The notes under the pieces were generated by a model that was not told the DNA's origin, did no database searches, and was given only the letters and a program-made list of their open reading frames with translations. From positions 496,001 through 560,000 of the forward strand of contig JAEYLX010000026.1 in assembly GCA_023407575.1 (NCBI GenBank): 64,000 bases of DNA, given 5' to 3'. This stretch comes from Bacillota bacterium. GTDB taxonomy: Bacteria > Bacillota > Clostridia > Lachnospirales > Lachnospiraceae. Position 1 is the first letter of the stretch, and every line of letters begins with the position of its first letter. This document shows, in pieces, positions 52,657 through 61,979 of the stretch. The position numbers and the translations under genes are program-made.

Positions 52657-53865
52657 ATGAGAGTGAAGAAGTTTCGAACTATTAGCATATATGATATTGG
52701 CAAGATGGAGAGCTACCTGTCAGATATGGCAAAAGAGGGTCTTTTTTTAACTGCTATGAGCCCGAGTTACAATGCTTTTACTATAAATGAACCAGCAGAC
52801 ATGGAATATCGCATTGAATTTGGGGAGAAGGTATTAAATAAGGAAATGCGGGAAATGTATGAAATGTCAGGGTGGAGTTATGTATGCTCTTTCAAGGGGG
52901 TTTATATTTTTCGGGCAGCAGCTTCTGATACTTTGGTGGATATACATACAGATCCGGAAGAGCAGAGTTATACACTTCGAAAATCATGTAAGATGTTCGA
53001 GAGGTTGATTTCACTCGAGGTAGTATTATTGTTGATAATGATAGTACTTTCAGTTTTTGTGACAATGATTGGTGGTACACCAGTATTAAATCTATTGGAA
53101 AATAATTTTATTTTTATTATTAATATTGCACTTGCATTTTACATTATATTTGAAATTGTAAGGCAGTTGCAAACGCTTATTCAAATAAAGAAAAGGCTTC
53201 AGATGGGTTTTTATATCAATCATCATGAGCCTTGGAAGAAGAGTTCGGTAAGCCAATTCATTATATATAGTATATTAGGTGTTCTGCTTATATTATGTCT
53301 TGCCTCTATTACTAGCAATGTCCGAACAATAGTTGGGTTTATTACAGGAAGGTCAAATTATGAGCTTACACTCGACACAGAGATTCCAGTTGTTCGGCTA
53401 AATGATATTGAGAAGCTTGAAGCTCCAGTGATTCGCCCCTACTACTTGAAATATAGTAAACATTCTTTGAATAACGTAAATGTTAAATACAATGTATTTA
53501 TAAAAGAAAGTGAAATATATGAAGAATTTATTCAAGAAAACATAACTTGGGAAGGGGAGGCTTACACACCTTCAATTAGAACGAATTATTATAAGGTATA
53601 TGTTCCATTTATGGTGCAAGGTGTACTTTCGGACGTATTGTATAAGGCAGAGAATTATTTTATAGGTTGGCCAGATGAAAAAATCGTGGCTGAAAAGCTT
53701 GATTACAATAGTTTAGATGAGGTTTATTATATATCTTCAGGTGCAAATGGAGAGAATTATTTTGGACTGGTGGTAAGAAAAGAAAACGTTATATTATGGA
53801 TGATATATAGCGGGCAGAAAACACGAACAGAAGTTATTGAAGCCTCTCAAGCATTATTTGAATAG
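52657..53865 (+). CDS. DUF2812 family membrane protein
   Basis: A 402-residue protein. Residues 1-110 form the DUF2812 domain (the FRTISIYDIGKMESYLSDMAKEGLFL opening and MYEMSGWSYVCSFKGVYIFR). Three membrane helices follow (about 125-146, 150-168 and 195-215), and a C-terminal extracytoplasmic part of about 180 residues ends the protein. DUF2812 proteins are commonly encoded next to PadR regulators and are thought to take part in membrane stress or drug responses. It shares the operon and the palindrome-controlled promoter with PadR. Function is not known. Confidence 0.88.
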   Translation: MRVKKFRTISIYDIGKMESYLSDMAKEGLFLTAMSPSYNAFTINEPADMEYRIEFGEKVLNKEMREMYEMSGWSYVCSFKGVYIFRAAASDTLVDIHTDPEEQSYTLRKSCKMFERLISLEVVLLLIMIVLSVFVTMIGGTPVLNLLENNFIFIINIALAFYIIFEIVRQLQTLIQIKKRLQMGFYINHHEPWKKSSVSQFIIYSILGVLLILCLASITSNVRTIVGFITGRSNYELTLDTEIPVVRLNDIEKLEAPVIRPYYLKYSKHSLNNVNVKYNVFIKESEIYEEFIQENITWEGEAYTPSIRTNYYKVYVPFMVQGVLSDVLYKAENYFIGWPDEKIVAEKLDYNSLDEVYYISSGANGENYFGLVVRKENVILWMIYSGQKTRTEVIEASQALFE

Positions 53866-53966
53866 GTTTAAAAGAACCTACAAACTAATATTGTTTAGTT
53901 TCGTGAAATGTAATATACTAGGAAGCTCAAATGAAAATTAGTTAGTAATGCAGGAGTGTATGAAAT

Positions 53967-55898
53967 ATGTGTGCAAGGGTGAAAGAACCATTTGAATATA
54001 ATAGTAAAGAAGAGTTTCAGGTGAAATTAGGTGATTGGGTTGGCGATGTATTTTATGATATCCTTCCGGAACACGGATATGAAGTTAGGGAGGAGCAAAT
54101 ATATACCGCTTTTCAAATTGCAGATGCAATGTGTGAGAAAAATGTGCACTTAGCGGAAGCTGGACTTGGAACGGGTAAAACTTTTGCTTATTTACTTTCC
54201 GCAATCGCCTATACTCGCTTTCGTGGGAAACCTGTAGTGATTGCCTGTGCTACCACAGCTCTCCAGGAGCAACTCGCTGGGGACGATGGAGATATCAGGA
54301 AGCTTTCCAGGCTACTTGGATTAGAGATAGATGCACGTATGGCAAAGGATCCACGTCAGTATATTTGTGATGTACGAGCGAATGAAACGAATGAGGATTT
54401 TAGTTCTAGGTCGAATGAGATTAATCAATGGATTATGAGAACAAATAGCGGGGAGCGTTCAGAAATACCCACAATACCGGATCATATCTGGAAAATGATT
54501 GGGTGGAACGAGTCAATGTCTTGTGATATTTGTTTGAACCGTGGATTTTGCAAACTGGTTAAGGCTAGAGAACATTATCGAGCTGCAAAAGATTTAGTTA
54601 TAGTGGATCATGAAATCTTCTTTCAGGACTTATGGACACGGGAGGATCGGATTACGAATAGGAAATTACCTATCCTACCAAATTATTCAGCTGTCATTTT
54701 TGATGAGGGACATAAAATACTACTTCCAGCTGCCATGCAGGCGGGACAACAAATTAATAAGGAAGAAATAGGGGAGATAATCCATACAATTGAAGAGATA
54801 CAAGGAGCTAGGGAATCATTTCGTACAGCGACGGTTGGATTGGAACAAGCCGCAGGTGATTTCTTTGCATATCTGGAAAGTGCTGTTATAACAGACGAAC
54901 GTTCCATGAGGCAACCGATTCGAGTTAATAATACGTTATTGAATGCGGCAAGTGCCTTTCGTAAGGCACTAGACTATCTTCTTCTTGAGCTGCAAATTGA
55001 ACAAGAACTATATTTTGAATCTTTATCAGTCAATCAGATAGAAGCATATGAAGGACAAATAGAAAGAGCCATAATAGCATTAAACAGATTATGCAGAAAT
55101 AAAAGTAAAGATACAATCCATTGGATTGATCAACGAGACGGTAGCTTTTGGGTTGCTCCCAGGAATTTAAATGAAATGTTGGATCAGAAATTATTCCAGA
55201 AGGAGCTGCCGGTGATATTTACCTCTGCAACTCTAAGTAACGAAGGTGATTTTAACTATTTTATACGGAGTCTTGGATTAAAAAATCCATCCAAATCCAC
55301 GGTGGGAAGTCCGTTTGATATAGAAAAGCAAGTGACGGTCTATTTGGCCAAGTCCTCTAATCGAATGGAAAATAACTTTAGAGGGGATATAGAAAAGTTA
55401 GTGGATTTACTAAAACAAAATGGTGGAAGGGCACTTGTACTTACAGATTCACTGCAAGAAGTCCGAAAAATCAGAAGGAAATTAAAGGGATACCAGTTAC
55501 CCTTCGAGGTTTTATATGAAGATGAAGGGGATAGAGGTTATCTCATTCGTAAGTTTAGAGAAATAGAGACCACAGTACTTATTGGTTCTAATCTGTGGGA
55601 AGGAATTGATGTGCCAGGTGAGGCACTCACTTTGCTAGTCATTTGGAATCTACCATTTCCATCACAGGATCCTTTTATTGAAATGCAACGCAAGCTAGTA
55701 AAGGAACAAGGATTTGATCCAATCATTAGCGTCGACTATCCTGAAATGGGTCTAAAGTTAAAACAAGGATGTGGGCGATTAATTCGAACACAGGAGGATA
55801 AAGGATCAATTGTAATTCTAGATTCAGTAGTCGGAAGACCCTGGGAAAAGGTTGTTAGGGGTGCGCTGCCTTTTGGAGCAAGTGTTAAAATAATATAG
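53967..55898 (+). CDS. DinG-family ATP-dependent DNA helicase (XPD-like, Fe-S)
   Basis: A 643-residue superfamily 2 helicase. Walker A AGLGTGKT is at 65-72. Four cysteines (134, 186, 189, 195; SCDICLNRGFC) are spaced to bind a 4Fe-4S cluster. The Walker B box DEGH is at 246-249. Domain 2 has FTSATLS, GSPFDI, IGSNLWEGIDVPGEAL and QGCGRLIRT. It unwinds 5'-tailed or structured DNA in repair or at R-loops. There is no nuclease domain, unlike some Gram-positive DinG proteins. It is monocistronic and ends at a palindromic terminator. Confidence 0.93.
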   Translation: MCARVKEPFEYNSKEEFQVKLGDWVGDVFYDILPEHGYEVREEQIYTAFQIADAMCEKNVHLAEAGLGTGKTFAYLLSAIAYTRFRGKPVVIACATTALQEQLAGDDGDIRKLSRLLGLEIDARMAKDPRQYICDVRANETNEDFSSRSNEINQWIMRTNSGERSEIPTIPDHIWKMIGWNESMSCDICLNRGFCKLVKAREHYRAAKDLVIVDHEIFFQDLWTREDRITNRKLPILPNYSAVIFDEGHKILLPAAMQAGQQINKEEIGEIIHTIEEIQGARESFRTATVGLEQAAGDFFAYLESAVITDERSMRQPIRVNNTLLNAASAFRKALDYLLLELQIEQELYFESLSVNQIEAYEGQIERAIIALNRLCRNKSKDTIHWIDQRDGSFWVAPRNLNEMLDQKLFQKELPVIFTSATLSNEGDFNYFIRSLGLKNPSKSTVGSPFDIEKQVTVYLAKSSNRMENNFRGDIEKLVDLLKQNGGRALVLTDSLQEVRKIRRKLKGYQLPFEVLYEDEGDRGYLIRKFREIETTVLIGSNLWEGIDVPGEALTLLVIWNLPFPSQDPFIEMQRKLVKEQGFDPIISVDYPEMGLKLKQGCGRLIRTQEDKGSIVILDSVVGRPWEKVVRGALPFGASVKII

Positions 55899-55944
55899 AT
55901 TACAAAATCAGCAAAAGCAAAGAACACATCTCTACTTTGTACAT

Positions 55945-55984
55945 AAGCAAACAGCCTGACGCTTCCGCGACAGGCTGTCTACTA
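55945..55984. terminator. Terminator of the helicase gene; dispersed palindrome family
   Basis: ACAGCCTG-A-CGC (55951-55962) pairs with GCG-A-CAGGCTGT (55967-55978), TTCC loop, one mismatch. The flanks AAGCAA before and CTACTAAAAAGGGGAGG after resemble those at 52145. Confidence 0.8.
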
Positions 55985-56046
55985 AAAAGGGGAGGATAAG
56001 TATTTAACTTCTCTTTCGTGATCATAATTGGAGGGGGAGTCCAATT

Positions 56047-56100
56047 ATGAAAGAGCATACGCATTTACATCCCTCACGGAACGCCTTTGTTCCACATTAG
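56047..56100 (+). CDS. Candidate 17-residue small ORF with ribosome binding site in a hairpin loop
   Basis: ATG at 56047 follows GGAGGGGGAG (56030-56039) at seven bases, one of the strongest ribosome binding sites in the window. The frame codes for MKEHTHLHPSRNAFVPH and stops at 56100. The ribosome binding site lies in the loop of a perfect 11-bp stem (56022-56032 with 56040-56050), and the start codon is in its 3' arm. A second hairpin GGAAC/GTTCC lies within the ORF. It may be a leader peptide, a small toxin, or part of a repeated element; I do not recognise it. Confidence 0.35.
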   Translation: MKEHTHLHPSRNAFVPH

Positions 56101-56159
56101 GATATTACTATTATGATACACTTTTAGATTATTTATACATTAAATAAAAAATATTTCAG

Positions 56160-56190
56160 CATGGAAATTATATAAATTCCATGTTATAAT
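56160..56190 (+). promoter_or_regulatory. Promoter and palindrome upstream of the SEC-C protein gene
   Basis: Extended -10 TGT-TATAAT (56182-56190), preceded by CATGGAA (56160-56166) and TTCCATG (56177-56183), a 7-bp inverted repeat over the -35 region that may be an operator. Confidence 0.5.
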
Positions 56191-56332
56191 CGTAGCGAAG
56201 GTTATATCGAGATAAAATAATATGATTGAACCTAGTGTTTGTATTAGCAGAGAATTAATACAGAACACTGCATACATAACGTATTTACCAGGATTACGTA
56301 TGTAGAATAAGAGTACGAGGAAGGATGAAAAC

Positions 56333-56839
56333 ATGGGTTTATTACAAGAGTGGAGAGATTATGCATATTCGAAGGAAATGAATGATCAAAAAGGTCAGAT
56401 GTTCTGGGCGAATTATTTCAATCAGGAGAAGGAAGTATACAAAGTATTACTTGCCAATCCAGATAAGGTGTATGAAGGAACCGTAGAAGAATTAGCAAAG
56501 GAATTTAACCTTGAATTAAGCATAATGGTTGGATTTTTAGATGGAATTGATGAAAGCCTTATTACACCAAATCCTATTGATGAAATGGACAAGGACACCA
56601 AGGTAAGTCTTGCTTACGATAAAGAAAAGCTATATTACAATATGGTTGGTGCACAAGCTGACTGGCTCTACGACTTAGAAGAGTGGGATACACTCCTTAC
56701 ACCAGAGCGCAGAAAGGAATTGTATCGTGATCAGAAAAACTCCGGAACAGTAGTTAAGGAGAAAAAAGTTGGTCGTAATGATCCATGTCCTTGCGGAAGT
56801 GGAAAGAAATATAAAAAATGTTGCGGCGTGAATGCTTAA
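56333..56839 (+). CDS. SEC-C metal-binding motif protein
   Basis: A 168-residue protein ending in the SEC-C zinc motif [19 protein letters not shown], identical in form to the C-terminal tail of SecA. The first 140 residues are a helical domain ([41 protein letters not shown]) that I cannot place. Stand-alone SEC-C proteins are found bound to ribosomes or SecA in other bacteria; that role here is inference. GAGGAAGGATGAAAAC lies before the ATG. It converges with an XRE regulator gene. Confidence 0.82.
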   Translation: MGLLQEWRDYAYSKEMNDQKGQMFWANYFNQEKEVYKVLLANPDKVYEGTVEELAKEFNLELSIMVGFLDGIDESLITPNPIDEMDKDTKVSLAYDKEKLYYNMVGAQADWLYDLEEWDTLLTPERRKELYRDQKNSGTVVKEKKVGRNDPCPCGSGKKYKKCCGVNA

Positions 56840-56860
56840 TTAAGTATTAGTATCATATCG

Positions 56861-56919
56861 AAAAGCTCCTACTTATAATAAACAGCATGCATTTACTGTG
56901 TCTATAAGTAGGAGCTTTT
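56861..56919. terminator. Bidirectional terminator between convergent genes
   Basis: Perfect 17-bp arms (56861-56877, 56903-56919), with an extra ACAG/CTGT pair in the loop, A run before and T run after. Confidence 0.9.
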
Positions 56920-56981
56920 TGTTTCCATGATAACGCAACTCCTCACATACCGAGAAATTAGATTTGCAAAGATATCGCAAT

Positions 56982-57320
56982 CTATTCTGTGCTTTGTTTA
57001 TGTAGGAGATATCTCATATAAGCTTTCATTTCCGAGACATTCTTAGGTGATAGTTGCCTATATAAATCAAAACACTCAACCATATCCTTATCAATTATCT
57101 CACCAGAGTTTGGCGTATAGTTTTCCGTAACACCCAGTAGATAATCACAGGTTACATCAAAGTATTTAGATAGAGCGACCAATCGTTGAAAGCAGGGCTC
57201 ATTTCTCCCAGATTCATAGTTGGAAATAGCAGTTGGTTTTAAATCTAATATGTTTGCCAACTCTTCCTGTGTCAATCTGTTCTTTTGTCTTAGGGACTTC
57301 AAGCGTGTATTAAATTGCAT
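56982..57320 (-). CDS. XRE family helix-turn-helix regulator
   Basis: A 112-residue regulator. The first 65 residues are an XRE/Cro-type helix-turn-helix: LKSLRQKNRLTQEELANILDLKPTAISNYESGRNEPCFQRLVALSKYFDVTCDYLLG. The C-terminal 40 residues form a helical tail (DMVECFDLYRQLSPKNVSEMKAYMRYLL), as in SinR-like proteins. The ATG at 57320 has GGAAGG at the right distance; the frame is open ten codons further without one. Its target is unknown, though it is divergent from the DUF4015 gene and could control it. Confidence 0.9.
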   Translation of the reverse strand: MQFNTRLKSLRQKNRLTQEELANILDLKPTAISNYESGRNEPCFQRLVALSKYFDVTCDYLLGVTENYTPNSGEIIDKDMVECFDLYRQLSPKNVSEMKAYMRYLLHKQSTE

Positions 57321-57588
57321 AAACACCTTCCTTTTGTAATTATAATACAATTAATACAAAATAAGTACAATTAATTATATAATGAGTAAAATAAGCGTGT
57401 CAACTAACAATATTAGTGCAATTCCATGAATTAAGTTACAAATAATTTAAGATTGCTAGCAGAAACAACAATTCATGAACGAACCATTACATTATGATTT
57501 CTACTTTTTTATGAATAAAAGAAGCTGTACACTAAAAGAATAATTTAAAAGAATTATTATTCTATTCTTCGCCTTTTGTCAAGAACGG

Positions 57589-58917
57589 ATGAAAACAATG
57601 AAAAATAAACGTGATATGTATATTAATTACAATCGCTCCTATAAAAGACATAGGAGAGTAAATAAAAAAGCTATTGTGATATTGTTATCGCTTCTATTAT
57701 TAGTTGCAATAGGTACCGTAGCATATGCTGTTGTTACAATTAAGCAGCAGACAACGAAGCAGCAAGATAATGACAATGTAGATGTTTCAGCAACGATTAC
57801 GCCAACTACAATTCCTACTGAAACGCCGACGATAGCTCCAACAGCGACGATAGCCCCAACACCTACTGCTGCAATTGAAGAGGACACTCAGGTATCAGCT
57901 ATGACACCTGGACGTACACCTGCAATTGTAAAAGGTCTTTATGTTTCAGCTCCAACGGTAGGAATAGCTCGTATGCAGGATTTAGTCCAGTTGGCAGAAA
58001 CAACAGAAATTAACGCAATGGTAATTGATGTGAAAGATGATCAAGGTAAGATTTCCTATACAATGGATAGTGCAATGGCAATTGAAATAGGTGCCGTTAC
58101 CAATACCATTACAGATATGAAGGAAGTTCTTAAAGAGCTCAAAAAGAAGGATATTTACCTAATTGCTAGAATTGTTGCGTTTAAAGATCCTCTTCTGGCA
58201 GAACAGAAACAAGAGTATGCAGTGAAAAATCAAGATGGTTCCCTTTATAGAGACAATAATTCGGAGTGTTGGGTAAATCCATATCGAAGAGAGGTATGGG
58301 ATTATCTTGTAGAAATAGCCGCACAGGCAGCAGCCATTGGCTTTGATGAAATCCAATTTGACTATATACGCTTCTCCACTGGAAAAGGGATGGAAAAAGC
58401 AGACTTTGGTGAAGAAGCTAAAACCACAAGCAAGGAAGAAATTATTACTGAGTTTACGAAATACGCTTATGAGAAGATAAAACCGCTTGGAGTATTTGTT
58501 TCCGCAGATGTATATGGTGCCATTATAAGTAGCTCGGTGGATGCAGGGCTAGTTGGACAGGATTATGTGAAGATGGCAAAATATTTGGATTATATCTGTC
58601 CCATGATTTATCCTTCTCATTTTGGCGAAGGAAACTACGGAATTGAACATCCTGATCTGGAACCCTATGAAATCATTCGTAAAGTGTTGGTAGCATCAAA
58701 AGAAAAACTAGCACAAATACCGGAAGGGGAACACTGCGCAATAGTTAGACCGTGGCTACAGGATTTTACTGCCACCTGGATAAAACCGCATAAAACTTAT
58801 GGAGCAGAAGAGCTTCGAGAGCAGATTAAGGGTGTGTACTCCACGGATTATGAGGAATGGCTGGTATGGAATGCTAGCTGCAAATATTCCACAGATGGAT
58901 TTGAAGTAGAAGAATAA
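57589..58917 (+). CDS. Membrane-anchored putative glycoside hydrolase (DUF4015)
   Basis: A 442-residue protein. A basic N-terminus precedes a membrane anchor at about residues 27-49, then a Thr/Pro-rich linker at about 65-110 (SATITPTTIPTETPTIAPT and onward). Residues about 113-442 are a DUF4015 TIM-barrel domain: VKGLYVSAPTVG, NAMVIDVKDDQGKISY, IYLIARIVAFKDP, GFDEIQFDYIRFST and DYICPMIYPSHF. Such domains belong to a GH13-like superfamily of unknown substrate; a cell-wall glycan is likely because it faces outside. A second ATG nine bases later is a possible start. Confidence 0.88.
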   Translation: MKTMKNKRDMYINYNRSYKRHRRVNKKAIVILLSLLLLVAIGTVAYAVVTIKQQTTKQQDNDNVDVSATITPTTIPTETPTIAPTATIAPTPTAAIEEDTQVSAMTPGRTPAIVKGLYVSAPTVGIARMQDLVQLAETTEINAMVIDVKDDQGKISYTMDSAMAIEIGAVTNTITDMKEVLKELKKKDIYLIARIVAFKDPLLAEQKQEYAVKNQDGSLYRDNNSECWVNPYRREVWDYLVEIAAQAAAIGFDEIQFDYIRFSTGKGMEKADFGEEAKTTSKEEIITEFTKYAYEKIKPLGVFVSADVYGAIISSSVDAGLVGQDYVKMAKYLDYICPMIYPSHFGEGNYGIEHPDLEPYEIIRKVLVASKEKLAQIPEGEHCAIVRPWLQDFTATWIKPHKTYGAEELREQIKGVYSTDYEEWLVWNASCKYSTDGFEVEE

Positions 58918-58996
58918 GCAGACCTGTCTTATTCTTTTGCGAATAATTAAAGAGCATGGTTAATATACATTTAGTAAAGTAACCTGGAGGTGCCCA

Positions 58997-59371
58997 ATGG
59001 AAAAAGTTCTCCGTCAGAATACAAAAACAGTAGTAATTGTAAAGGGGTTATTGCTTTCCTATATTATAACAGCATTTCTTTTGCTGCTCCTTGCCCTCTT
59101 AATGCTACAGCTTGATTTACCAAGTGCTGTTATAAGCGGTGGCATTACGCTTTCTTATATTTTGCCTGCGTTTATAGGGGGATTTTTTACAGGAAAGAAA
59201 CTGGAACAGAAAAAATTTATATGGGGACTGGTAATGGGTGTGTCTTATTTCCTAGTTGTTTTGCTGGTCTGCCTAATACTTAACAGTGTGTCGCCGATTC
59301 CACTGGGAGGTTTACTCACAGTCTTTATTATCTGCGGACTAAGCGGAATGCTTGGAGGAATGCTAAGTTAA
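58997..59371 (+). CDS. TIGR04086 family small membrane protein
   Basis: A 124-residue protein with four membrane helices: VIVKGLLLSYIITAFLLLLLALLML, ITLSYILPAFIGGFFTGKKL, FIWGLVMGVSYFLVVLLVCLIL and LTVFIICGLSGMLGGMLS. The layout and the GGFFTGKK turn fit TIGR04086 proteins of clostridia, whose role is unknown. CTGGAGGTGCCCA precedes the ATG. It follows the DUF4015 gene by 79 bases on the same strand and may be co-transcribed. Confidence 0.85.
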   Translation: MEKVLRQNTKTVVIVKGLLLSYIITAFLLLLLALLMLQLDLPSAVISGGITLSYILPAFIGGFFTGKKLEQKKFIWGLVMGVSYFLVVLLVCLILNSVSPIPLGGLLTVFIICGLSGMLGGMLS

Positions 59372-59420
59372 AGGATAACCTACATGTGAAAAAATGATTT
59401 ATTAAGCCTTAAGGGATAAT

Positions 59421-59486
59421 AAGAAGGTGTTATTGTTTCCCTGCACAGAGTAACAGTGCAGTTGGAAACTTTAATACCTTCTTTTG
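59421..59486 (+). terminator. Long hairpin between the TIGR04086 and rmlA genes
   Basis: AAGAAGGT...ACCTTCTT, GTTTCC/GGAAAC and TGCAC/GTGCA stack into one long imperfect stem ending in TTTTG. It is most simply a terminator; it could also regulate rmlA, 130 bases downstream. Confidence 0.65.
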
Positions 59487-59616
59487 TTATCGTTTTTCTT
59501 GTATTAGCAAGGGGATTGTATTTTAAGGATTAATTGATTATACTATATACAAAATGCTTGTACTACCAATGTTTAGGTATAAAATAAGCAAAGCTGAGAA
59601 AGGTATGGTTAATAAG

Positions 59617-60486
59617 ATGAAGGGAATTATTCTGGCAGGTGGTCTTGGCACGAGGTTATATCCGATAACGCTGGCGATATCAAAGCAGATACTACCTGTG
59701 TACGACAAACCAATGATTTATTACCCGATGTCAGTATTAATGCTGGCAGGCATTAAGGACATTTTAATCATTTCAACAGAGCGTGATATTGTAGATTTTA
59801 AAGAACTATTTGGGGATGGAAGTGCTCTTGGACTACACATGGAGTACAAGGTACAGTATGCTCCTAACGGGCTGGCAGAAGCTTTTATTATAGGAGAAGA
59901 ATTTATTGGTGATGACCGTGTTGCCTTAGTACTGGGTGATAATATTTTTTATGGCAGAGGATTCACAGGTATGTTACAGAACGCAGCACAGAGGGAATCC
60001 GGTGCTACTATCTTTGGTTATTATGTAAAAGATCCTACTTCTTATGGAGTTGTATCCTTTGATGAGGATGGAACCGTGACAGGAATTGAGGAAAAACCCA
60101 AGGAACCTAAATCAAATTATGCGGTTCCTGGTCTTTACTTTTATGATAATGAAGTAATCTCCATTGCGAAAAACATTAAACCCTCGGCACGTGGTGAGCT
60201 TGAAATTACAGAAGTAAATAATCAGTATTTAAAAAGAGGAACATTAAAGGTTGAACTGATGGGTCGAGGTATGGCATGGCTGGACACCGGTAGTCATGAT
60301 TCGCTTTTAGAGGCATCTAATTTCGTGGCTTCCATTCAAAAAAGACAAGGGTTATATATTTCGTGTTTGGAAGAAATCGCTTATAAGCAGGGTTTCATTG
60401 ATAAACAGCAACTACTTATATTGGCTGATAAAATGAAAAATACCGAGTATGGTAAATATCTGTTTGATGTAGTAGAAGGTTTATAA
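59617..60486 (+). CDS. rmlA: Glucose-1-phosphate thymidylyltransferase
   Basis: A 289-residue cytoplasmic enzyme making dTDP-glucose from dTTP and glucose-1-phosphate, the first step of dTDP-L-rhamnose synthesis. The nucleotide-binding [11 protein letters not shown] is at residues 8-18, followed by [47 protein letters not shown] and [15 protein letters not shown], all typical of RmlA. The frame is open from 59554, but only the ATG at 59617 gives the family's usual N-terminus (MKGIILAGG); AGAAAGG lies 13 bases before it. It heads the rmlACDB operon. Confidence 0.95.
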   Translation: MKGIILAGGLGTRLYPITLAISKQILPVYDKPMIYYPMSVLMLAGIKDILIISTERDIVDFKELFGDGSALGLHMEYKVQYAPNGLAEAFIIGEEFIGDDRVALVLGDNIFYGRGFTGMLQNAAQRESGATIFGYYVKDPTSYGVVSFDEDGTVTGIEEKPKEPKSNYAVPGLYFYDNEVISIAKNIKPSARGELEITEVNNQYLKRGTLKVELMGRGMAWLDTGSHDSLLEASNFVASIQKRQGLYISCLEEIAYKQGFIDKQQLLILADKMKNTEYGKYLFDVVEGL

Positions 60487-60519
60487 CTATACTAGAAAAG
60501 GAATGTAACGGTAAGGCGG

Positions 60520-61083
60520 ATGGGAAACTTTAATTTTATGAAATGCGACATAGAGGGGTTATATATTGTAGAACCTAAAGTATTTACGGATGCTAGAGGT
60601 TATTTTATGGAGACCTATCATTATGAGGATTTTAAGGCGGCTGGACTTGACATGATTTTTGTCCAGGACAATCAGTCCGCTTCTGTAAAAGGTGTATTAA
60701 GAGGCCTCCATTTTCAAAGGCAGCATCCTCAAGGTAAGTTGGTGCGGGTCTTATCTGGAACTGTATATGACGTAGCCGTGGATATCCGTAAGAATTCACC
60801 TACTTATGGTAAATATTATGGTGTGATTTTATCAGCTGAGAATAAGAAAATGTTCTATGTGCCCACTGGGTTTGCTCATGGCTTCTTAGTATTATCTGAC
60901 AAGGCAGAATTCACCTATAAATGTACGGACTTTTACCATCCAGAGGATGAGGGTGGAATCCGTTGGGATGATGAACAGATTGGAATACCCTGGCCGTTGG
61001 AAGCAGACTTACAGCCAATTTTATCCGAAAAAGATAGTAATAGACAAGCATTAAGTGATATCGGATTTTCCTATGACTTATAA
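60520..61083 (+). CDS. rmlC: dTDP-4-dehydrorhamnose 3,5-epimerase
   Basis: A 187-residue cupin-fold enzyme, third step of the pathway. GLYIVEPKVFTDARGYFMETYH, FVQDNQSASVKGVLRGLHFQ (with the active-site His), GTVYDVAVDIRKNSPTYGKYYG and VPTGFAHGFLVL are diagnostic. It follows rmlA after 33 bases. The start ATG has TAAGGCGG very close; an ATG at 60538 is possible. The gene order rmlA-rmlC-rmlD-rmlB is compact, so all four are probably on one transcript. Confidence 0.95.
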   Translation: MGNFNFMKCDIEGLYIVEPKVFTDARGYFMETYHYEDFKAAGLDMIFVQDNQSASVKGVLRGLHFQRQHPQGKLVRVLSGTVYDVAVDIRKNSPTYGKYYGVILSAENKKMFYVPTGFAHGFLVLSDKAEFTYKCTDFYHPEDEGGIRWDDEQIGIPWPLEADLQPILSEKDSNRQALSDIGFSYDL

Positions 61084-61100
61084 TATTAAAGGAGATGCCA

Positions 61101-61967
61101 ATGAAACGAGTACTGATTACTGGAGCATCTGGGCAGATAGGGCTGGCACTCTATTCTCTTTTAGAAAATAATACGATATATGAAGTATACCGTACCAAGA
61201 CTCTTGCAGATTTGGAAAAGGGCATAGCCGCCCTTGATATCAAAGATGCTATCTCTGTAAAAAACTATATTGAGCTTATAAAACCAGAGATAATCATTAA
61301 TTGCGCCGCGATGACTGCGGTAGACTTGTGTGAGAGTGAGCAGGAGCTGGCATATCAAACCAATGCATTGGGACCAAAGTATTTAGCAGAGGCTGCAGAA
61401 TCTATTGGAGCCACACTTGTGCACTTATCTTCAGACTATGTATTTGATGGTGAGGCTACAGAACCTTATATAGAAGGGGACAAGCCGAATCCTATTAGTG
61501 TATATGGGAAGAGTAAGCTGGCAGGAGATGAATTTGTACAGAGGATTTGTATGAAGTCATTTATTTTGAGAACAGCTTGGGTTTATGGAGCAGGGAAGAA
61601 TTTTGTAAAAACAATGCTTCGTTTATCTGACACAGGCAATAAGATCAGAGTGGTAGCAGATCAATATGGTTCACCCACCAGTGCACTTGAGGTGGCAAGA
61701 GTTATTTTGTTCTTAATGGATACCAGGAATTATGGCATCTATCATGTGACCTGTGAAGGAATTACAACTTGGCATGGGTTTGCAAAAGAGATATTTAAAA
61801 TGGCACGAAAAGAGGTTGAACTTGAAGCAATTCCATCCTCTGAGTATGTTGTACCTGCAAAACGTCCCATGTATTCCGTTCTTGATAATAAGCGGTTAAG
61901 AAATGAGCATAGCTATGTGATGAAGAATTGGCAGGATGCCTTAAAGGAATATATGAATAACGAATAA
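61101..61967 (+). CDS. rmlD: dTDP-4-dehydrorhamnose reductase
   Basis: A 288-residue short-chain dehydrogenase-type reductase, final step giving dTDP-L-rhamnose. The NAD(P) site is LITGASGQIG, followed by NCAAMTAVDLCESEQ, HLSSDYVFDG, the catalytic YGKSKLAGD and LRTAWVYG. AAAGGAG stands six bases before the ATG at 61101; the ATG at 61095 is too near it to be used. It is 17 bases downstream of rmlC. Confidence 0.95.
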   Translation: MKRVLITGASGQIGLALYSLLENNTIYEVYRTKTLADLEKGIAALDIKDAISVKNYIELIKPEIIINCAAMTAVDLCESEQELAYQTNALGPKYLAEAAESIGATLVHLSSDYVFDGEATEPYIEGDKPNPISVYGKSKLAGDEFVQRICMKSFILRTAWVYGAGKNFVKTMLRLSDTGNKIRVVADQYGSPTSALEVARVILFLMDTRNYGIYHVTCEGITTWHGFAKEIFKMARKEVELEAIPSSEYVVPAKRPMYSVLDNKRLRNEHSYVMKNWQDALKEYMNNE

Positions 61968-61979
61968 AAGGAGAGAATC

